From Polaromonas sp. CG_9.7 (GTDB lineage: Bacteria > Pseudomonadota > Gammaproteobacteria > Burkholderiales > Burkholderiaceae_C): 64,000 bases of DNA. This document shows positions 18,625-27,759 of this stretch, one piece after another. Below the pieces are notes generated by a model. The model did not search any database. It was not told the origin of the DNA and was given only the letters and a program-made list of their open reading frames with translations. The stretch lies in NCBI RefSeq assembly GCF_015752205.1, contig NZ_JADOVG010000001.1:248001-312000 (forward strand), read 5' to 3'. Made by a program: the position numbers and the translations under genes. The number at the start of each line of letters is the position of its first letter. Positions within the stretch are counted from its first letter, which is position 1.

Positions 18625-19914
18625 ATGCGCGCCGCTCTCTGGTTCATCGCCCTGTTCGGCATCGCCGTCGCGGTCGCCCTGTTTGCCGGCAACAACCAGG
18701 CCGTCGTTACGGTGTTCTGGCCGCCGCACCGGATCGATGTGTCTTTCAACCTGACAGTGCTGCTGCTGGTCGGGCTGTTCATGCTGCTGTACCTGGCTTC
18801 CCGCGCACTGTCGGCGCTGTTTTCATTGCCGGTCGAGGCGCGGCGCTGGCGCGCGCAGCAAAAAGAGCGCGCCATGTATGGCGCGCTGATGGACGCCCTG
18901 GCGCACCTGATGGCCGGGCGCTTCATCCGCTCGAGCAAGTCGGCCCAGAATGCGCTGGCACAGGAAAAAAGCCTGGGCGTGACCACTGAAACGACCGGGC
19001 ATTCCATCGGCCACAGCGACAGTCTGGCCAGTCAGTTGCGCTCGCTGTCACACCTGCTGGTGGCCGAAAGCGCGCAGGCGTTGCAAAACAAGGCGCTGCG
19101 CAACCAGCATCTGGCGCTTGCCCTGCAAAACTCATCTGCCCGCCATGCCCAGGAAGTGCGCGAAGGCGTGCTGTTTCGCGCCGCCCGCTGGTCGCTTGAA
19201 GACCATGACGCCGGCGCTACGCTTGACTGGCTCGGCCAACTGCCGCAGGGTGCGTCTCGCCGTACGCTGGCCCTGCGCATGAAGCTGCGCGCCGCCCGTT
19301 ACGGACGGCAAACCCTGGCAGCGCTGGAAACCGCGCGCCTGCTGGCCAAGCATCGTGCATTCTCGCCGGCTGCAGCGCAAAGCATCCTGCGTGGTCTGGC
19401 GCTGGAATTGCTCGACGAAGCCCATGATCCGGTGCAATTGCAGCAAGCCTGGACAGGGCTGGACGACAGCGAACGCGCCCTGCCCGAGGTGAGCGTGCAT
19501 GCGGCAGCCCGGCTGATGAGCATGCATGGCGATGCAGCATTGGCCCGTTCCTGGCTCGTGCCGGTGTGGGAAGGCATGCTGGAACCCCGTTCCGAATTGG
19601 GTGACAACCTGCGCATCAAGCTGATCACGGTGCTGGAAAGCGGCATGGACACGCTCGACGCCGAATGGCTGGCGCGCATTGAGGCGGCTCAGGTAAGCCG
19701 GCCACACGATGCCAATTTGCTGTATCTGGCCGGCATGGCCTGCCTGAGCCGGCAACTCTGGGGAAAAGCGCGGCAGCTTTTGAGCCAGGCTGCGCCGGCC
19801 CTGCAAGACCGGCTGCTGCACCGCAACGCCTGGCGCGCCCTGGCGGTGCTGGCCGAGCAGCGCCAGGACGATGCCGCTGCCACCGAAGCCTACAAGCGCG
19901 CCGCACAGCCCTGA
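18625..19914 (+). CDS. hemY: HemY-type TPR membrane protein
   Basis: This 429-residue protein begins with two adjacent membrane helices (ALWFIALFGIAVAVALF and LTVLLLVGLFMLLYLAS). They are separated by a short loop, VTVFWPPHRIDVSFN, that is typical of proteobacterial HemY. The remainder is helical and TPR-like (LYLAGMACLSRQLWGKARQLL near the end). This HemY is unrelated to Bacillus protoporphyrinogen oxidase HemY. Its family is defined by position in hemCDXY operons and its exact role is unclear. The start at 18625 gives the first helix right at the N-terminus. It is the last gene of the operon; a T-rich run follows at 19930 but without a convincing stem. Confidence 0.9.
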   Translation: MRAALWFIALFGIAVAVALFAGNNQAVVTVFWPPHRIDVSFNLTVLLLVGLFMLLYLASRALSALFSLPVEARRWRAQQKERAMYGALMDALAHLMAGRFIRSSKSAQNALAQEKSLGVTTETTGHSIGHSDSLASQLRSLSHLLVAESAQALQNKALRNQHLALALQNSSARHAQEVREGVLFRAARWSLEDHDAGATLDWLGQLPQGASRRTLALRMKLRAARYGRQTLAALETARLLAKHRAFSPAAAQSILRGLALELLDEAHDPVQLQQAWTGLDDSERALPEVSVHAAARLMSMHGDAALARSWLVPVWEGMLEPRSELGDNLRIKLITVLESGMDTLDAEWLARIEAAQVSRPHDANLLYLAGMACLSRQLWGKARQLLSQAAPALQDRLLHRNAWRALAVLAEQRQDDAAATEAYKRAAQP

Positions 19915-20257
19915 CGGGTGTTTCCCTGCTTTTTTTTTGTTGCCTCGCCTACAGGGTAATACTTTATGGTGCCGCTGCTGAAGAAGCCATTTGTCTGGCG
20001 ATCACAACCTGAAAAAACATTAATTTGCTACTTAATCAATAGCAAATAGTTTATGTACAGCTTGCGCAAACTGCCTTTTTAATACATAAAACCAATCGCC
20101 GAGCAAGCCGATTCCGCTTATCTGCACATCGCGTTTGGCGCTGGCTGGATTTTGCTGCACAGCCGGCAATCAGAGTGCGCTTTGAACGTGAGATCTTCGA
20201 AAATCCACAAGAGCGGATGAACGCCCCATGCACCTGAAGCCGGCCGCTTCAACAGCC
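19915..20257. other. Gene-free spacer between hemY and rne
   Basis: These 340 bases separate two convergent genes. They contain a nine-T run at about 19931-19939 shortly after hemY that might aid termination, one short copy of the dispersed repeat (20022-20050), and no frame with a credible start and composition. The middle of the stretch is visibly A+T-rich compared with its neighbours. Confidence 0.6.
20022..20050 (+). repeat. Dispersed repeat core, copy 3
   Basis: TTTGCTA at 20024-20030 and the near-inverse AGCAAA at 20041-20046, with an A+T-rich centre, form the same imperfect palindromic core seen in the other copies. The GCGC-rich arm is missing, so this is a fragment. Confidence 0.5.
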
Positions 20258-20288
20258 AAAAAAAAAGCCGCATCCCATGGGATGCGGC
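20258..20288 (-). terminator. Rho-independent terminator of rne
   Basis: A perfect 22-bp palindrome at 20267-20288 (GCCGCATCCCA and its complement) is followed on the minus strand by a run of nine T residues (the A run at 20258-20266). It lies about 62 bases beyond the rne stop, in the correct orientation for that gene. Confidence 0.9.
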
Positions 20289-20350
20289 CTTGACGGTTCG
20301 GCTTTGCCTGGTGTCCCGTTTCAGGAATCCAGACGGCCGGCCAGGTCAGG

Positions 20351-23300
20351 TCAGTCGGCCGATTTCTCGAACGGCAGGGGCATGCTGCCCAAGTCGCGCT
20401 TGGTCTCGACCAGCACCAAAGGCGCTTGCTCCTGCACCACCGGGGCAGGGCGCTCACGCTTCACCACGATAGGCTTGACTTCGGCGGCGATGGCGGCCTG
20501 CGCCTCGGCAATCTTGGTGGCATCGGAGTTGACCCACTGCAGTCCCGAACCCTCGGCCACTTGGGCCAGGTCCTGCAAAGGCAGGTCATAAGACTGAACC
20601 TTCGGCAGGCTGCCGGCTTTGGCTTGAGGTGCTGCAACTGGCGCTGACGCTGACGCTGCGGGCATGCGCTCCGCTGCCGCTGCCCGTGCCGGTGCATGTA
20701 CCGGGGCCGAGACAGGTAGCGCGGTGGCCGCTGACGCTGGCGACACATTGGCAACAGGCGCTTCTTCGAGCGCAGCCACTGGAAGGGCTTGCGGTGCTGC
20801 CAATTCAGGCGCTGCAGACGCTAGTCCATCCTGTGTATAAGGCGGATTTGGCTCAAATGCGCTGGCCTTGGCTACTGTTTCCCCACCTTGCACGGCTGGA
20901 TCGCCCCGGTCACTCCGCTCACGACGTTCGCGGCCATAGCGGTCACGGCTCTTGCGTTCGCGTGGCTGTCGCTCCTGGCTTTCTTCCTGGCCTTCGGGAC
21001 GCGCCTGAACGTCGGTCGATGATGACAGCGGTGCCGGTGCACTGCCTGCTTCGCTCACACCGGGCTGGCCGGACGCGACCGCCGGATGTGCCGCATCGAA
21101 ACTGTCCGCTTGCGCGATTGCAGCTGGTGCGGCAGAGCCGTCGTTGCGCTCGTCCCGCTGCTCATTGCGACGGCCGGAGCGTTCGCCTCCCCGTTCACCG
21201 CTCCGTGGATTGCGTTCACGGCGACCTTCGACCGGTGGCTGCTCGCTGTTGCCTTCAGTGCGCGCTTCATCGCGCCCGTTGACAGGGCGGCGCTCGCCGT
21301 CACGTCCGTTTTCCTCGGCCGACCGTTCCTGGCGAGGTGCCGCGACGTCGCCACCCATGGCTGCAGCCATGGCCGCCTGGTTGGCCAGTGCCAGGTCCTG
21401 CTCCACGGCATCGCGCGGAATGCGCTCGCCGCGTTCGGGCCGCTCATTGCGTTCTGGTCGCTCGGCACGGCCTTCACGGGTGCGGCCGCGCTCACCGCCA
21501 CGACTTTCGCGGGCCTGGCCCTGCGCTTCATTGCGCGGCTGGGATTCGCTGTCGCCACGGCCTTCGCTTCGGTTTTCTGCACGGAATTCACCGGCTGGAC
21601 GTTCTTGGCGGTCTTGTCGTTCCTGGCGCTCGGGATGGCCACCCTCGGTGCGGCCTTCCGGGTTGCGTTCACGGCGCTGCTCGCTGCCACGGCTGTCCGG
21701 ACGTGCTTCGCCGCGACCTTCAGGCGCAGCGCCGTCAGGACGTCCGCGGCCACCACTGCGCCGGCCATCGTTCCGGCCGCCGTCACCACGGCCACCGTCA
21801 TTCCGGCTGCCTTCAGGGCGACCGCCACGTTCCGCGCGACCACCGCGCTCGGAGCGCTGTTCGCCGCGTGCTTCGCCAGACCGGCCTTCGCGCGATGCAC
21901 TTTCTTGCGGCGCATCCCTTTTCACTTCCCGGAGAACCGGCGCGGGTGCTGGCTCGGGTGTTTCGGCCATGCCGAACAGGTTCTTGATCCAGCCGAACAA
22001 GCCCTTTTCGGCAATCGCAGCTGCCGGCACATGAACCGGCATCGCAGGCGGCGCCTTGGCAGCCACGGGGGCGACTGCCACCGGCCTGGGGGGAGCCATC
22101 GGGGCTGGTGCATCGGGCAGCACGCCCTTGATGATCGGTTCCTGCTTGTTGTGCTTTTCCTGGCTGCGGCGCGTCACGGGTGTGGCGTCGTCGGCTTCGT
22201 CGGCCATCTTGTAGCTGGCCTCGATGTTGTCCAGGCGCGGGTCGTCGTGCTTCAGGCGCTCCAGCTTGTAGTTGGGCGTTTCCAGCGTCTTGTTCGGCAC
22301 CAGCAGCACGTTGATGCGCTGCTTCATCTCGATCTTGCTGATCTCCGAGCGTTTTTCGTTCAGCAGAAAAGACGCTACATCGACCGGTACCTGGCACAGC
22401 ACCGAAGCCGTGCTGTCTTTCAGCGACTCTTCCTGGATGATGCGCAAAATCTGCAGCGCCGAGCTTTCCGTGTCACGGATATGGCCGGAGCCGCCGCAAC
22501 GCGGGCAGGGAATCGATGCGCCTTCGCTCAGCGCCGGGCGCAGGCGCTGACGGCTCATTTCCATCAGGCCAAACTTGCTGATCGTGCCGAATTGCACGCG
22601 GGCACGGTCCTGGCGCAGCGCATCGCGCAGGCGGTTTTCGACATCGCGGCGGTTGCGCGACTCTTCCATGTCGATGAAGTCGATGACGATCAGGCCGCCC
22701 AGGTCGCGCAGGCGCATCTGGCGCGCCACCTCGTCGGCGGCTTCCAGGTTGGTGCGCGTTGCGGTTTCCTCAATGTCGCCGCCCTTGATGGCACGGGCCG
22801 AGTTGACGTCAACAGATACGAGCGCTTCGGTGTGGTCGATGACGATGGCGCCGCCCGAGGGCAGTTGCACGGTGCGGGCATAGGCCGATTCGATCTGGTG
22901 CTCGATCTGGAAGCGCGAGAACAGCGGTGCGTCGTCGCGGTAGCGCTTGACGCGGTGCTCATGCTCGGGCATCACATGCGCCATGAACTGACGGGCTTGT
23001 TCGTACACATCGTCGGTGTCGAACAAGATGTCGCCAATATCGCTGTTGAAATAGTCGCGGATGGCGCGAATCACCAGGCTCGATTCCTGGTAGATCAGGA
23101 AGGCGCCTTTGCCGCCCTTGCCGGCACCGTCGATGGCGGTCCAGAGCTTGAGCAGGTAGTTCAAGTCCCATTGCAGTTCGGGCGCGCTGCGGCCGATGCC
23201 GGCGGTGCGCGCAATGATGCTGGCGCCGGCCGGGTATTCCAGCTTGTCCATGTTTTCTTTGAGCTCGGCCCGGTCTTCGCCTTCAATGCGGCGCGACACG

Positions 23301-23710
23301 CCGCCGCCGCGCGGGTTGTTCGGCATCAAGACCACATAGCGGCCAGCCAGCGAGACAAAGGTGGTGAGCGCCGCGCCCTTGTTGCCACGCTCTTCTTTTT
23401 CTACCTGGACCAGCAGTTCCTGGCCTTCGCGGATCACGTCGCTGATGCGCGCCTGGCTGACCGACACGCCTTGCGCAAAATACTGCTTGGAGATTTCCTT
23501 GAATGGCAAAAAGCCGTGGCGGTCTTCGCCGTAATCGACGAAGCAGGCCTCGAGCGATGGCTCGACGCGGGTGACCACGGCCTTGTAGATGTTGCCCTTG
23601 CGCTGTTCGCGCCCTTCGATTTCGATCTCGTAGTCGAGGAGTTTTTGTCCGTCAACAATCGCCAGGCGGCGTTCTTCGGACTGGGTGGCATTGACCAGCA
23701 TGCGTTTCAT
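20351..23710 (-). CDS. rne: Ribonuclease E
   Basis: RNase E (1119 aa) is the main endonuclease of mRNA decay and rRNA/tRNA processing and the scaffold of the degradosome. The N-terminal catalytic half has an S1 domain (about 35-125), the DNase-I-like site [17 protein letters not shown] near 341, and the zinc-link CPRCGGSGH near 402. The region from about 560 onward is low-complexity, rich in Arg, Glu and Gly (repeated RxER, GGR and RPE patches), which suits a disordered RNA- and partner-binding tail. Family members vary most in this tail. The ATG at 23710 gives [20 protein letters not shown], the usual N-terminus. A long leader with a strong hairpin precedes it, fitting the known autoregulation of RNase E through its own 5' region in enterobacteria. 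Confidence 0.96.
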   Translation of the reverse strand: MKRMLVNATQSEERRLAIVDGQKLLDYEIEIEGREQRKGNIYKAVVTRVEPSLEACFVDYGEDRHGFLPFKEISKQYFAQGVSVSQARISDVIREGQELLVQVEKEERGNKGAALTTFVSLAGRYVVLMPNNPRGGGVSRRIEGEDRAELKENMDKLEYPAGASIIARTAGIGRSAPELQWDLNYLLKLWTAIDGAGKGGKGAFLIYQESSLVIRAIRDYFNSDIGDILFDTDDVYEQARQFMAHVMPEHEHRVKRYRDDAPLFSRFQIEHQIESAYARTVQLPSGGAIVIDHTEALVSVDVNSARAIKGGDIEETATRTNLEAADEVARQMRLRDLGGLIVIDFIDMEESRNRRDVENRLRDALRQDRARVQFGTISKFGLMEMSRQRLRPALSEGASIPCPRCGGSGHIRDTESSALQILRIIQEESLKDSTASVLCQVPVDVASFLLNEKRSEISKIEMKQRINVLLVPNKTLETPNYKLERLKHDDPRLDNIEASYKMADEADDATPVTRRSQEKHNKQEPIIKGVLPDAPAPMAPPRPVAVAPVAAKAPPAMPVHVPAAAIAEKGLFGWIKNLFGMAETPEPAPAPVLREVKRDAPQESASREGRSGEARGEQRSERGGRAERGGRPEGSRNDGGRGDGGRNDGRRSGGRGRPDGAAPEGRGEARPDSRGSEQRRERNPEGRTEGGHPERQERQDRQERPAGEFRAENRSEGRGDSESQPRNEAQGQARESRGGERGRTREGRAERPERNERPERGERIPRDAVEQDLALANQAAMAAAMGGDVAAPRQERSAEENGRDGERRPVNGRDEARTEGNSEQPPVEGRRERNPRSGERGGERSGRRNEQRDERNDGSAAPAAIAQADSFDAAHPAVASGQPGVSEAGSAPAPLSSSTDVQARPEGQEESQERQPRERKSRDRYGRERRERSDRGDPAVQGGETVAKASAFEPNPPYTQDGLASAAPELAAPQALPVAALEEAPVANVSPASAATALPVSAPVHAPARAAAAERMPAASASAPVAAPQAKAGSLPKVQSYDLPLQDLAQVAEGSGLQWVNSDATKIAEAQAAIAAEVKPIVVKRERPAPVVQEQAPLVLVETKRDLGSMPLPFEKSAD

Positions 23711-23816
23711 GAGTGTTCCTAACTTTTCTTCGTTCTAAAGCCCAAAAATGGCTGAACGACGCCGGGAGCAACGCAATGCAAACGTGGGGAATTGCCGGAG
23801 AGCTTTTGACAGCAAA

Positions 23817-23843
23817 CGGGCCGACCGGTTGTCGGTCGGCCCG
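23817..23843 (-). promoter_or_regulatory. Perfect stem-loop in the probable rne leader
   Basis: CGGGCCGACCG (23817-23827), a five-base loop, and CGGTCGGCCCG (23833-23843) form an 11-bp perfect stem about 107 bases upstream of the rne start. No T-run follows on either strand, so it is not a standard terminator. Placement in the leader suggests a structured element, possibly a target for RNase E autoregulation; that role is inference. Confidence 0.6.
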
Positions 23844-23895
23844 TGTCAGTCTGGGCGTAGGCGCGTGGATGGAGTGAGCAGGTATTTGACAGGAT

Positions 23896-23930
23896 TTGCT
23901 ATAAAATTAATAGCTTTTTGCGCCCGCTGT
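23896..23930 (-). repeat. Dispersed repeat, copy 4 (reverse orientation)
   Basis: Read on the minus strand it gives GGGCGCAAAAAGCTATTAAT then TTTATAGCAAA, which matches the GCGCAAGCAGCTAT...TAGC layout of the other copies. It lies in the rne-rluC spacer. Confidence 0.55.
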
Positions 23931-24399
23931 GCAAGGGCTACAGGCTGATTTATGCCATGAAGCAGGGCCAGGTGGCGCGGCAGGCAACTAAACATCAGAC
24001 TGACCCGTGTTGTCATCAGAGGGTGACCCGTTAAAAGACTTGATCTCAGCTGGATCCGGACGCAGCCCCAAGCTCTTGACCTGAAGCTGCATCCCTTGAT
24101 ATTCCGTGGTTTTATTCGCAAAGCATCGACTCGTCTGCATGGCAATTCCCGTGTCGCGAGGTGCCTGGCACGCGTCGCTAGTGGGCCATTGCCACCAGTG
24201 GCATCGACCTTCCAGCGAGGCTGTTTGCAGACCTTTTCAGGGGCTTTGGATTGGTGTGGACTAAACTCCAGACAAATCAACTACTTACAGCGTATCGCTA
24301 GTGAAACACATTATAGGGGCAGCTTCTGGCAAGGCAAAACGTCCGACAAAAGCGCCATTTCGCCCCGTTCCTGCAGTGGCTCCGCCAATTCTCCAGGCC

Positions 24400-25497
24400 A
24401 TGCCATCGACTCCAACCCTTGTGGCGCAAGCCACCGTGCCGCAAGCCACGCTGGTCACGGTGGACGAGGACTACGCCGGCCAGCGGCTCGACAATTTCCT
24501 GATCCGCCAGCTCAAGGGCGTGCCCAAGACCCATGTTTACCGCATCATCCGCAGTGGTGAAGTGCGCGTCAACAAGGGCAGGGCGCATGCCGACACCCGC
24601 GTTGAGACCGGCGACATCGTGCGCCTGCCGCCGGTGCGCACTTCGGAGCGGGCCGAGCAAAAAGCCCAGGTCATGCAAAGCGTGATGCTAGAGGTGGCGC
24701 GCCACGGCGCCAGCTCGACCGTCGGCGGCTACGCGCCCGCTGCCGAGTTTCCGATCCTGTTCGAGGACGACTTCTTGCTGGCCATCGACAAGCCGGCCGG
24801 CGTGGCCGTGCATGGCGGCAGCGGCGTGAGCTTCGGCATCATCGAGCAGCTGCGCATGGCCCGGCCCGAGGCCGATTTTCTGGAACTGGTGCACCGGCTG
24901 GACCGCGAAACCAGCGGCATTTTGCTGATCGCCAAGCGCCGCATGGCTTTAAAACTGCTGCAAGAGCAGTTTCGCGAGCGCGAAACCGACAAGGTTTACC
25001 TGGCGCTGGTCAGTGGCAACTGGCCCGCCAAGCTGCGCGTGATCGACAAGTCGCTGCACAAATACCTGTTGCCCAACGGCGAGCGGCGCGTCAAGATCGT
25101 TGCCAACGACCATCCGGATGCCATGCGATCCGTCACGCTGGTGAAGGTGAAAAGCCAGATTGCTGCCAATCCGCTGGTGCCGGACACGCCGTTCAGCCTG
25201 CTTGAAGTCACCATCAAGACCGGACGCACGCACCAGATCCGCGTGCATCTGGCCGGCGAGGGCCATCCGATTGCCGGCGACGACAAGTACGGCGATTTTG
25301 ATTTGAACAAAACGTTGCAAAAAAACAGTTTTGGCTCGCCTTCGCTGAAACGCATGTTTCTGCATGCCTGGAGCCTGAAGTTCAACCACCCCAAGACACG
25401 CAAGGCGGTGCAGTTGCAGGCGGCCTTGCCGGCAGAATTGCAGCAGTTTCTGCCCTACCGAACCGCCGAGGCTTCTGCGGAACCCGGCGATTCGTGA
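24400..25497 (+). CDS. rluC: 23S rRNA pseudouridine synthase RluC
   Basis: This enzyme (365 aa from the ATG at 24400) isomerises uridines to pseudouridine in 23S rRNA (positions 955, 2504 and 2580 in E. coli numbering). It begins with an S4 RNA-binding domain, QRLDNFLIRQLKGVPKTHVY, which then reads RIIRSGEVRVNKGR. The catalytic motif is HRLDRETSGILLIAKR, with the active Asp. GRTHQIRVHLAGEGHPIAGD is the conserved C-terminal signature. A GTG at 24301 would add 33 residues with no family counterpart, so 24400 is preferred, though the ribosome site there is weak. It diverges from rne, an arrangement common in proteobacteria. RluC is favoured over RluD by the S4 domain sequence. Confidence 0.93.
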   Translation: MPSTPTLVAQATVPQATLVTVDEDYAGQRLDNFLIRQLKGVPKTHVYRIIRSGEVRVNKGRAHADTRVETGDIVRLPPVRTSERAEQKAQVMQSVMLEVARHGASSTVGGYAPAAEFPILFEDDFLLAIDKPAGVAVHGGSGVSFGIIEQLRMARPEADFLELVHRLDRETSGILLIAKRRMALKLLQEQFRERETDKVYLALVSGNWPAKLRVIDKSLHKYLLPNGERRVKIVANDHPDAMRSVTLVKVKSQIAANPLVPDTPFSLLEVTIKTGRTHQIRVHLAGEGHPIAGDDKYGDFDLNKTLQKNSFGSPSLKRMFLHAWSLKFNHPKTRKAVQLQAALPAELQQFLPYRTAEASAEPGDS

Positions 25498-25551
25498 AAA
25501 ATTCCGCGTTATCTCACGCATCGGTCATGCCGTCCAGCGACAATCCGGCGC

Positions 25552-26211
25552 ATGCATACTCGAAATTTTGACCTGATTGCTTTCGACTGGGACGGAACGC
25601 TTTACGACTCCACCCAGATCATCGTGCGCTGCATCCAGGCAGCCGTTTGCGATGTGGGCGGCAGGCAGCCGACCCCGGAAGCCGCCGCCTATGTCATCGG
25701 CCTGGGCCTGATGGAGGCGTTGGCCCATGCCGCACCCGACGTTTCGCCCGACAAATACCCGGAGCTCGGCGCGCGCTACCGTCACCATTACGCCAGCCAT
25801 TTCAATGACCTGAGCCTGTTTGAAGACGTCTTGCCATTGCTGGACGCGCTCAAGGCCCGTGGTCATTTGCTGGCGGTGGCGACCGGTAAGTCACGGCGCG
25901 GGCTTGACGAAACCCTGCAAAGCGTTGAGCTCAAAGGCGTTTTTGACGGCTCGCGCACCGCCGACGAAACCGCCGGCAAGCCCGATCCACTGATGCTGCA
26001 TGAACTGATGGCGCAGTTTGACCTGCCAGCCAGCAGGATATTGATGATCGGCGACACCACGCACGACCTGCAGATGGCGCTGAACGCCGGCTGCGCCAGC
26101 GTCGGCGTGAGTTATGGCGCGCATGAGCCGTCTACGTTTACCGTTCTGAACCCGCTGCATGTGGCGCATTCGGTGCAGGGCCTGCACCAATGGCTGCTGG
26201 CTAACGGCTGA
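25552..26211 (+). CDS. HAD-family phosphatase (phosphoglycolate-phosphatase-like)
   Basis: This 219-residue HAD hydrolase has motif I FDWDGTLYDS (nucleophile Asp12, acid Asp14), a helical cap of the Gph type (about 20-85), motif II VATGKSRRGLD, and motifs III/IV ending in KPDPLMLHEL and MIGDTTHDLQMALNAG. The substrate cannot be read from sequence; phosphoglycolate or a related small phosphate ester is the usual assignment for this subfamily. It sits between rluC and a Rieske protein on the same strand, an order often seen in Burkholderiales, so co-transcription with rluC is likely. Confidence 0.9.
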   Translation: MHTRNFDLIAFDWDGTLYDSTQIIVRCIQAAVCDVGGRQPTPEAAAYVIGLGLMEALAHAAPDVSPDKYPELGARYRHHYASHFNDLSLFEDVLPLLDALKARGHLLAVATGKSRRGLDETLQSVELKGVFDGSRTADETAGKPDPLMLHELMAQFDLPASRILMIGDTTHDLQMALNAGCASVGVSYGAHEPSTFTVLNPLHVAHSVQGLHQWLLANG

Positions 26212-26226
26212 TGGCAGCTTGACGCC

Positions 26227-26592
26227 ATGGACGAGGCGCTGCCGCTTTGCAACAGCCGCGAGTTGGCAGAGGGCGGGCTGGCCGTGGGCTTTGACGTCGT
26301 CTACGCCGGTCAGACCTGCCGCGCGTTCGCCATCCGTTTTCAGGGCCTGCCGCAGGCCTACCTGAACCGCTGCACCCACGTGGCAATGGAACTGGACTGG
26401 CTGCCCAACCGGGTGTTCGACGACAGCGGCCAATGGCTGCTGTGCGCCAGCCACGGTGCGGCCTATCGGCCTGATACCGGGCAGTGTGCTGGCGGTCCGT
26501 GCCGTGGAGGACTGGTCAAGGTCATGCTTTCCGAGCAGGCCGGTGTGGTTTATTGGCACGCTGCCTACAACCTCAAGCCCTTGCCGTTTTAA
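26227..26592 (+). CDS. Rieske [2Fe-2S] domain protein
   Basis: This 121-residue protein is essentially a single Rieske domain. Two ligand pairs are visible: Cys49-Thr-His51 (RCTHVAMELDW) and Cys73-Ala-Ser-His76 (LLCASHGAAY), followed by the GQCAGGPCRGGLV loop. It lacks a leader peptide and oxygenase domain, so it is probably a cytoplasmic ferredoxin-like electron carrier or redox sensor of unknown partner. It lies 15 bases after the HAD gene and 21 bases before the peptidase gene, indicating an operon. Confidence 0.9.
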   Translation: MDEALPLCNSRELAEGGLAVGFDVVYAGQTCRAFAIRFQGLPQAYLNRCTHVAMELDWLPNRVFDDSGQWLLCASHGAAYRPDTGQCAGGPCRGGLVKVMLSEQAGVVYWHAAYNLKPLPF

Positions 26593-26613
26593 ATACTTCT
26601 CTAAACTAGCCCC

Positions 26614-27693
26614 ATGAACGATTCCAACCGACCCGGTAATTCCGACCCCTCCTATGATGCGTCCCGGGAGCCGGGATTCTCGCCCGACCCGTTGCAACCC
26701 ACTGCCCTGCAGGCGAAAGAGAACGCCGCATCGAAAGGAAAGTCCTCTCCAGCGGATGCGTCCAGCGTTCCCGGCTGGGAACGCGGAACGCTGGAAAAGC
26801 TGGTCTTTGCCACGCTCAATGAGCAAAAGTCCACGCGCCGATGGAAAACTTTTGTGCGTCTGTCCTGGCTGCTGTTTTTTGTCGTATTGCTCTGGATGGC
26901 GCTGCAGCGCGGCACCCCGGCCATCGACGCCAGCGTGCCACACACCGCCGTGATCGAGATCAAGGGTGAAATTGCCCAGGGTGCCGACGCCAGCGCCGAG
27001 TTTGTCAACGCTGCCTTGCGCACGGCATTTGAGGACGAAGGTTCCAAGGCGATCGTGCTCTTGATCAATTCTCCCGGCGGCAGCCCGGTGCAGGCCGGCA
27101 TGATGAATGACGAAATCTTGCGCCTGAAGGCCAAGCACAAGAAGCCGGTCTATGCCGTAGTGGAGGAAAGCTGTGCATCGGCTGCTTATTACATTGCCGT
27201 GTCCGCCGACCAGATTTTTGTCGACAAGGCCAGCATCGTCGGCAGCATCGGCGTGCTGATGGACGGCTTTGGCTTTACCGGCCTGATGGACAAGCTTGGG
27301 GTGGAGCGCCGTTTGTTGACAGCCGGTGAGAACAAGGGGTTTCTCGACCCTTTCAGCGCGCAAAGCGACAAGCAGCGAGCCTTCGCCCAGAGCATGCTGG
27401 ACCAGATTCACCAGCAGTTCATTGCGGTGGTCAAGAAAGGGCGCGGCAGCCGTCTGAAGGAAACGCCCGAGATGTTCTCCGGGCTTTTCTGGAGCGGCCA
27501 GCAGGCGGTGGAACTCGGCCTGGCAGATCAACTTGGCAATCTCGACTATGTCGCCCGCGAGGTCGTCAAGGTGGAGGAAATCATTGATTACACACGCCGC
27601 GACAACGTGGCCGAGCGCCTGGCCAAGAAGTTTGGTGCTGCCATGGGCGAGGGTGCAATGAAGGCCTTCCAAGCCATTCCTGCGCTCCGTTAA
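26614..27693 (+). CDS. sppA: S49-family signal peptide peptidase (SppA/SohB type)
   Basis: This 359-residue membrane-bound serine peptidase has a polar N-terminal tail of about 80 residues and one membrane helix near 85-103 (LSWLLFFVVLLWMALQ). A single protease domain follows. The likely nucleophile is Ser189 (VVEESCASAAYYIAV) and the general base is Lys241 (LTAGENKGFLDPF); their 52-residue spacing equals that of Ser178/Lys230 in E. coli SohB. Members degrade cleaved signal peptides or membrane-protein fragments. The short single-domain form suggests a multimeric SohB/SppA36-like enzyme. A strong terminator follows. Confidence 0.93.
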   Translation: MNDSNRPGNSDPSYDASREPGFSPDPLQPTALQAKENAASKGKSSPADASSVPGWERGTLEKLVFATLNEQKSTRRWKTFVRLSWLLFFVVLLWMALQRGTPAIDASVPHTAVIEIKGEIAQGADASAEFVNAALRTAFEDEGSKAIVLLINSPGGSPVQAGMMNDEILRLKAKHKKPVYAVVEESCASAAYYIAVSADQIFVDKASIVGSIGVLMDGFGFTGLMDKLGVERRLLTAGENKGFLDPFSAQSDKQRAFAQSMLDQIHQQFIAVVKKGRGSRLKETPEMFSGLFWSGQQAVELGLADQLGNLDYVAREVVKVEEIIDYTRRDNVAERLAKKFGAAMGEGAMKAFQAIPALR

Positions 27694-27704
27694 ACAGGCC
27701 GAGC

Positions 27705-27736
27705 AAAAAAGCCCGTGCAAGTCGCGGGTTTTTTTG
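27705..27736 (+). terminator. Terminator after sppA
   Basis: AAAAAGCCCG and CGGGTTTTTTT flank a nine-base loop, giving a stem with one G-T pair and a T-rich 3' arm, directly after the sppA stop. The A-rich 5' arm means it could also act on the convergent methyltransferase gene. Confidence 0.85.
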
Positions 27737-27759
27737 CGTCTTTTCAATGCGCAGATGGA

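Larger units (their letters stand above)
23711..24399. other. Long divergent spacer between rne and rluC
   Basis: This 690-base region separates the divergent rne and rluC starts and must contain both promoters and both leaders. It holds a perfect hairpin (23817-23843) and a dispersed repeat (23896-23930). Its right part (24301-24399) is an open in-frame extension of rluC that could code for 33 extra residues from a GTG. No other credible gene was seen. A long untranslated leader for rne is the simplest reading, as in other proteobacteria. Confidence 0.6.

Noticed and set aside
19931..19939. T-run after hemY as a full terminator
   Set aside because: Only very short complementary arms precede it, so no stable stem can be drawn.
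21086..23722. An 878-residue open frame opposite rne
   Set aside because: It mirrors the rne gene, is low in complexity and arises from high G+C codon bias; it has no domain pattern or spacing of its own.
24301..24399. GTG start giving rluC 33 extra N-terminal residues
   Set aside because: The extra part has no family counterpart, and the ATG at 24400 gives a normal length; kept as an alternative only.
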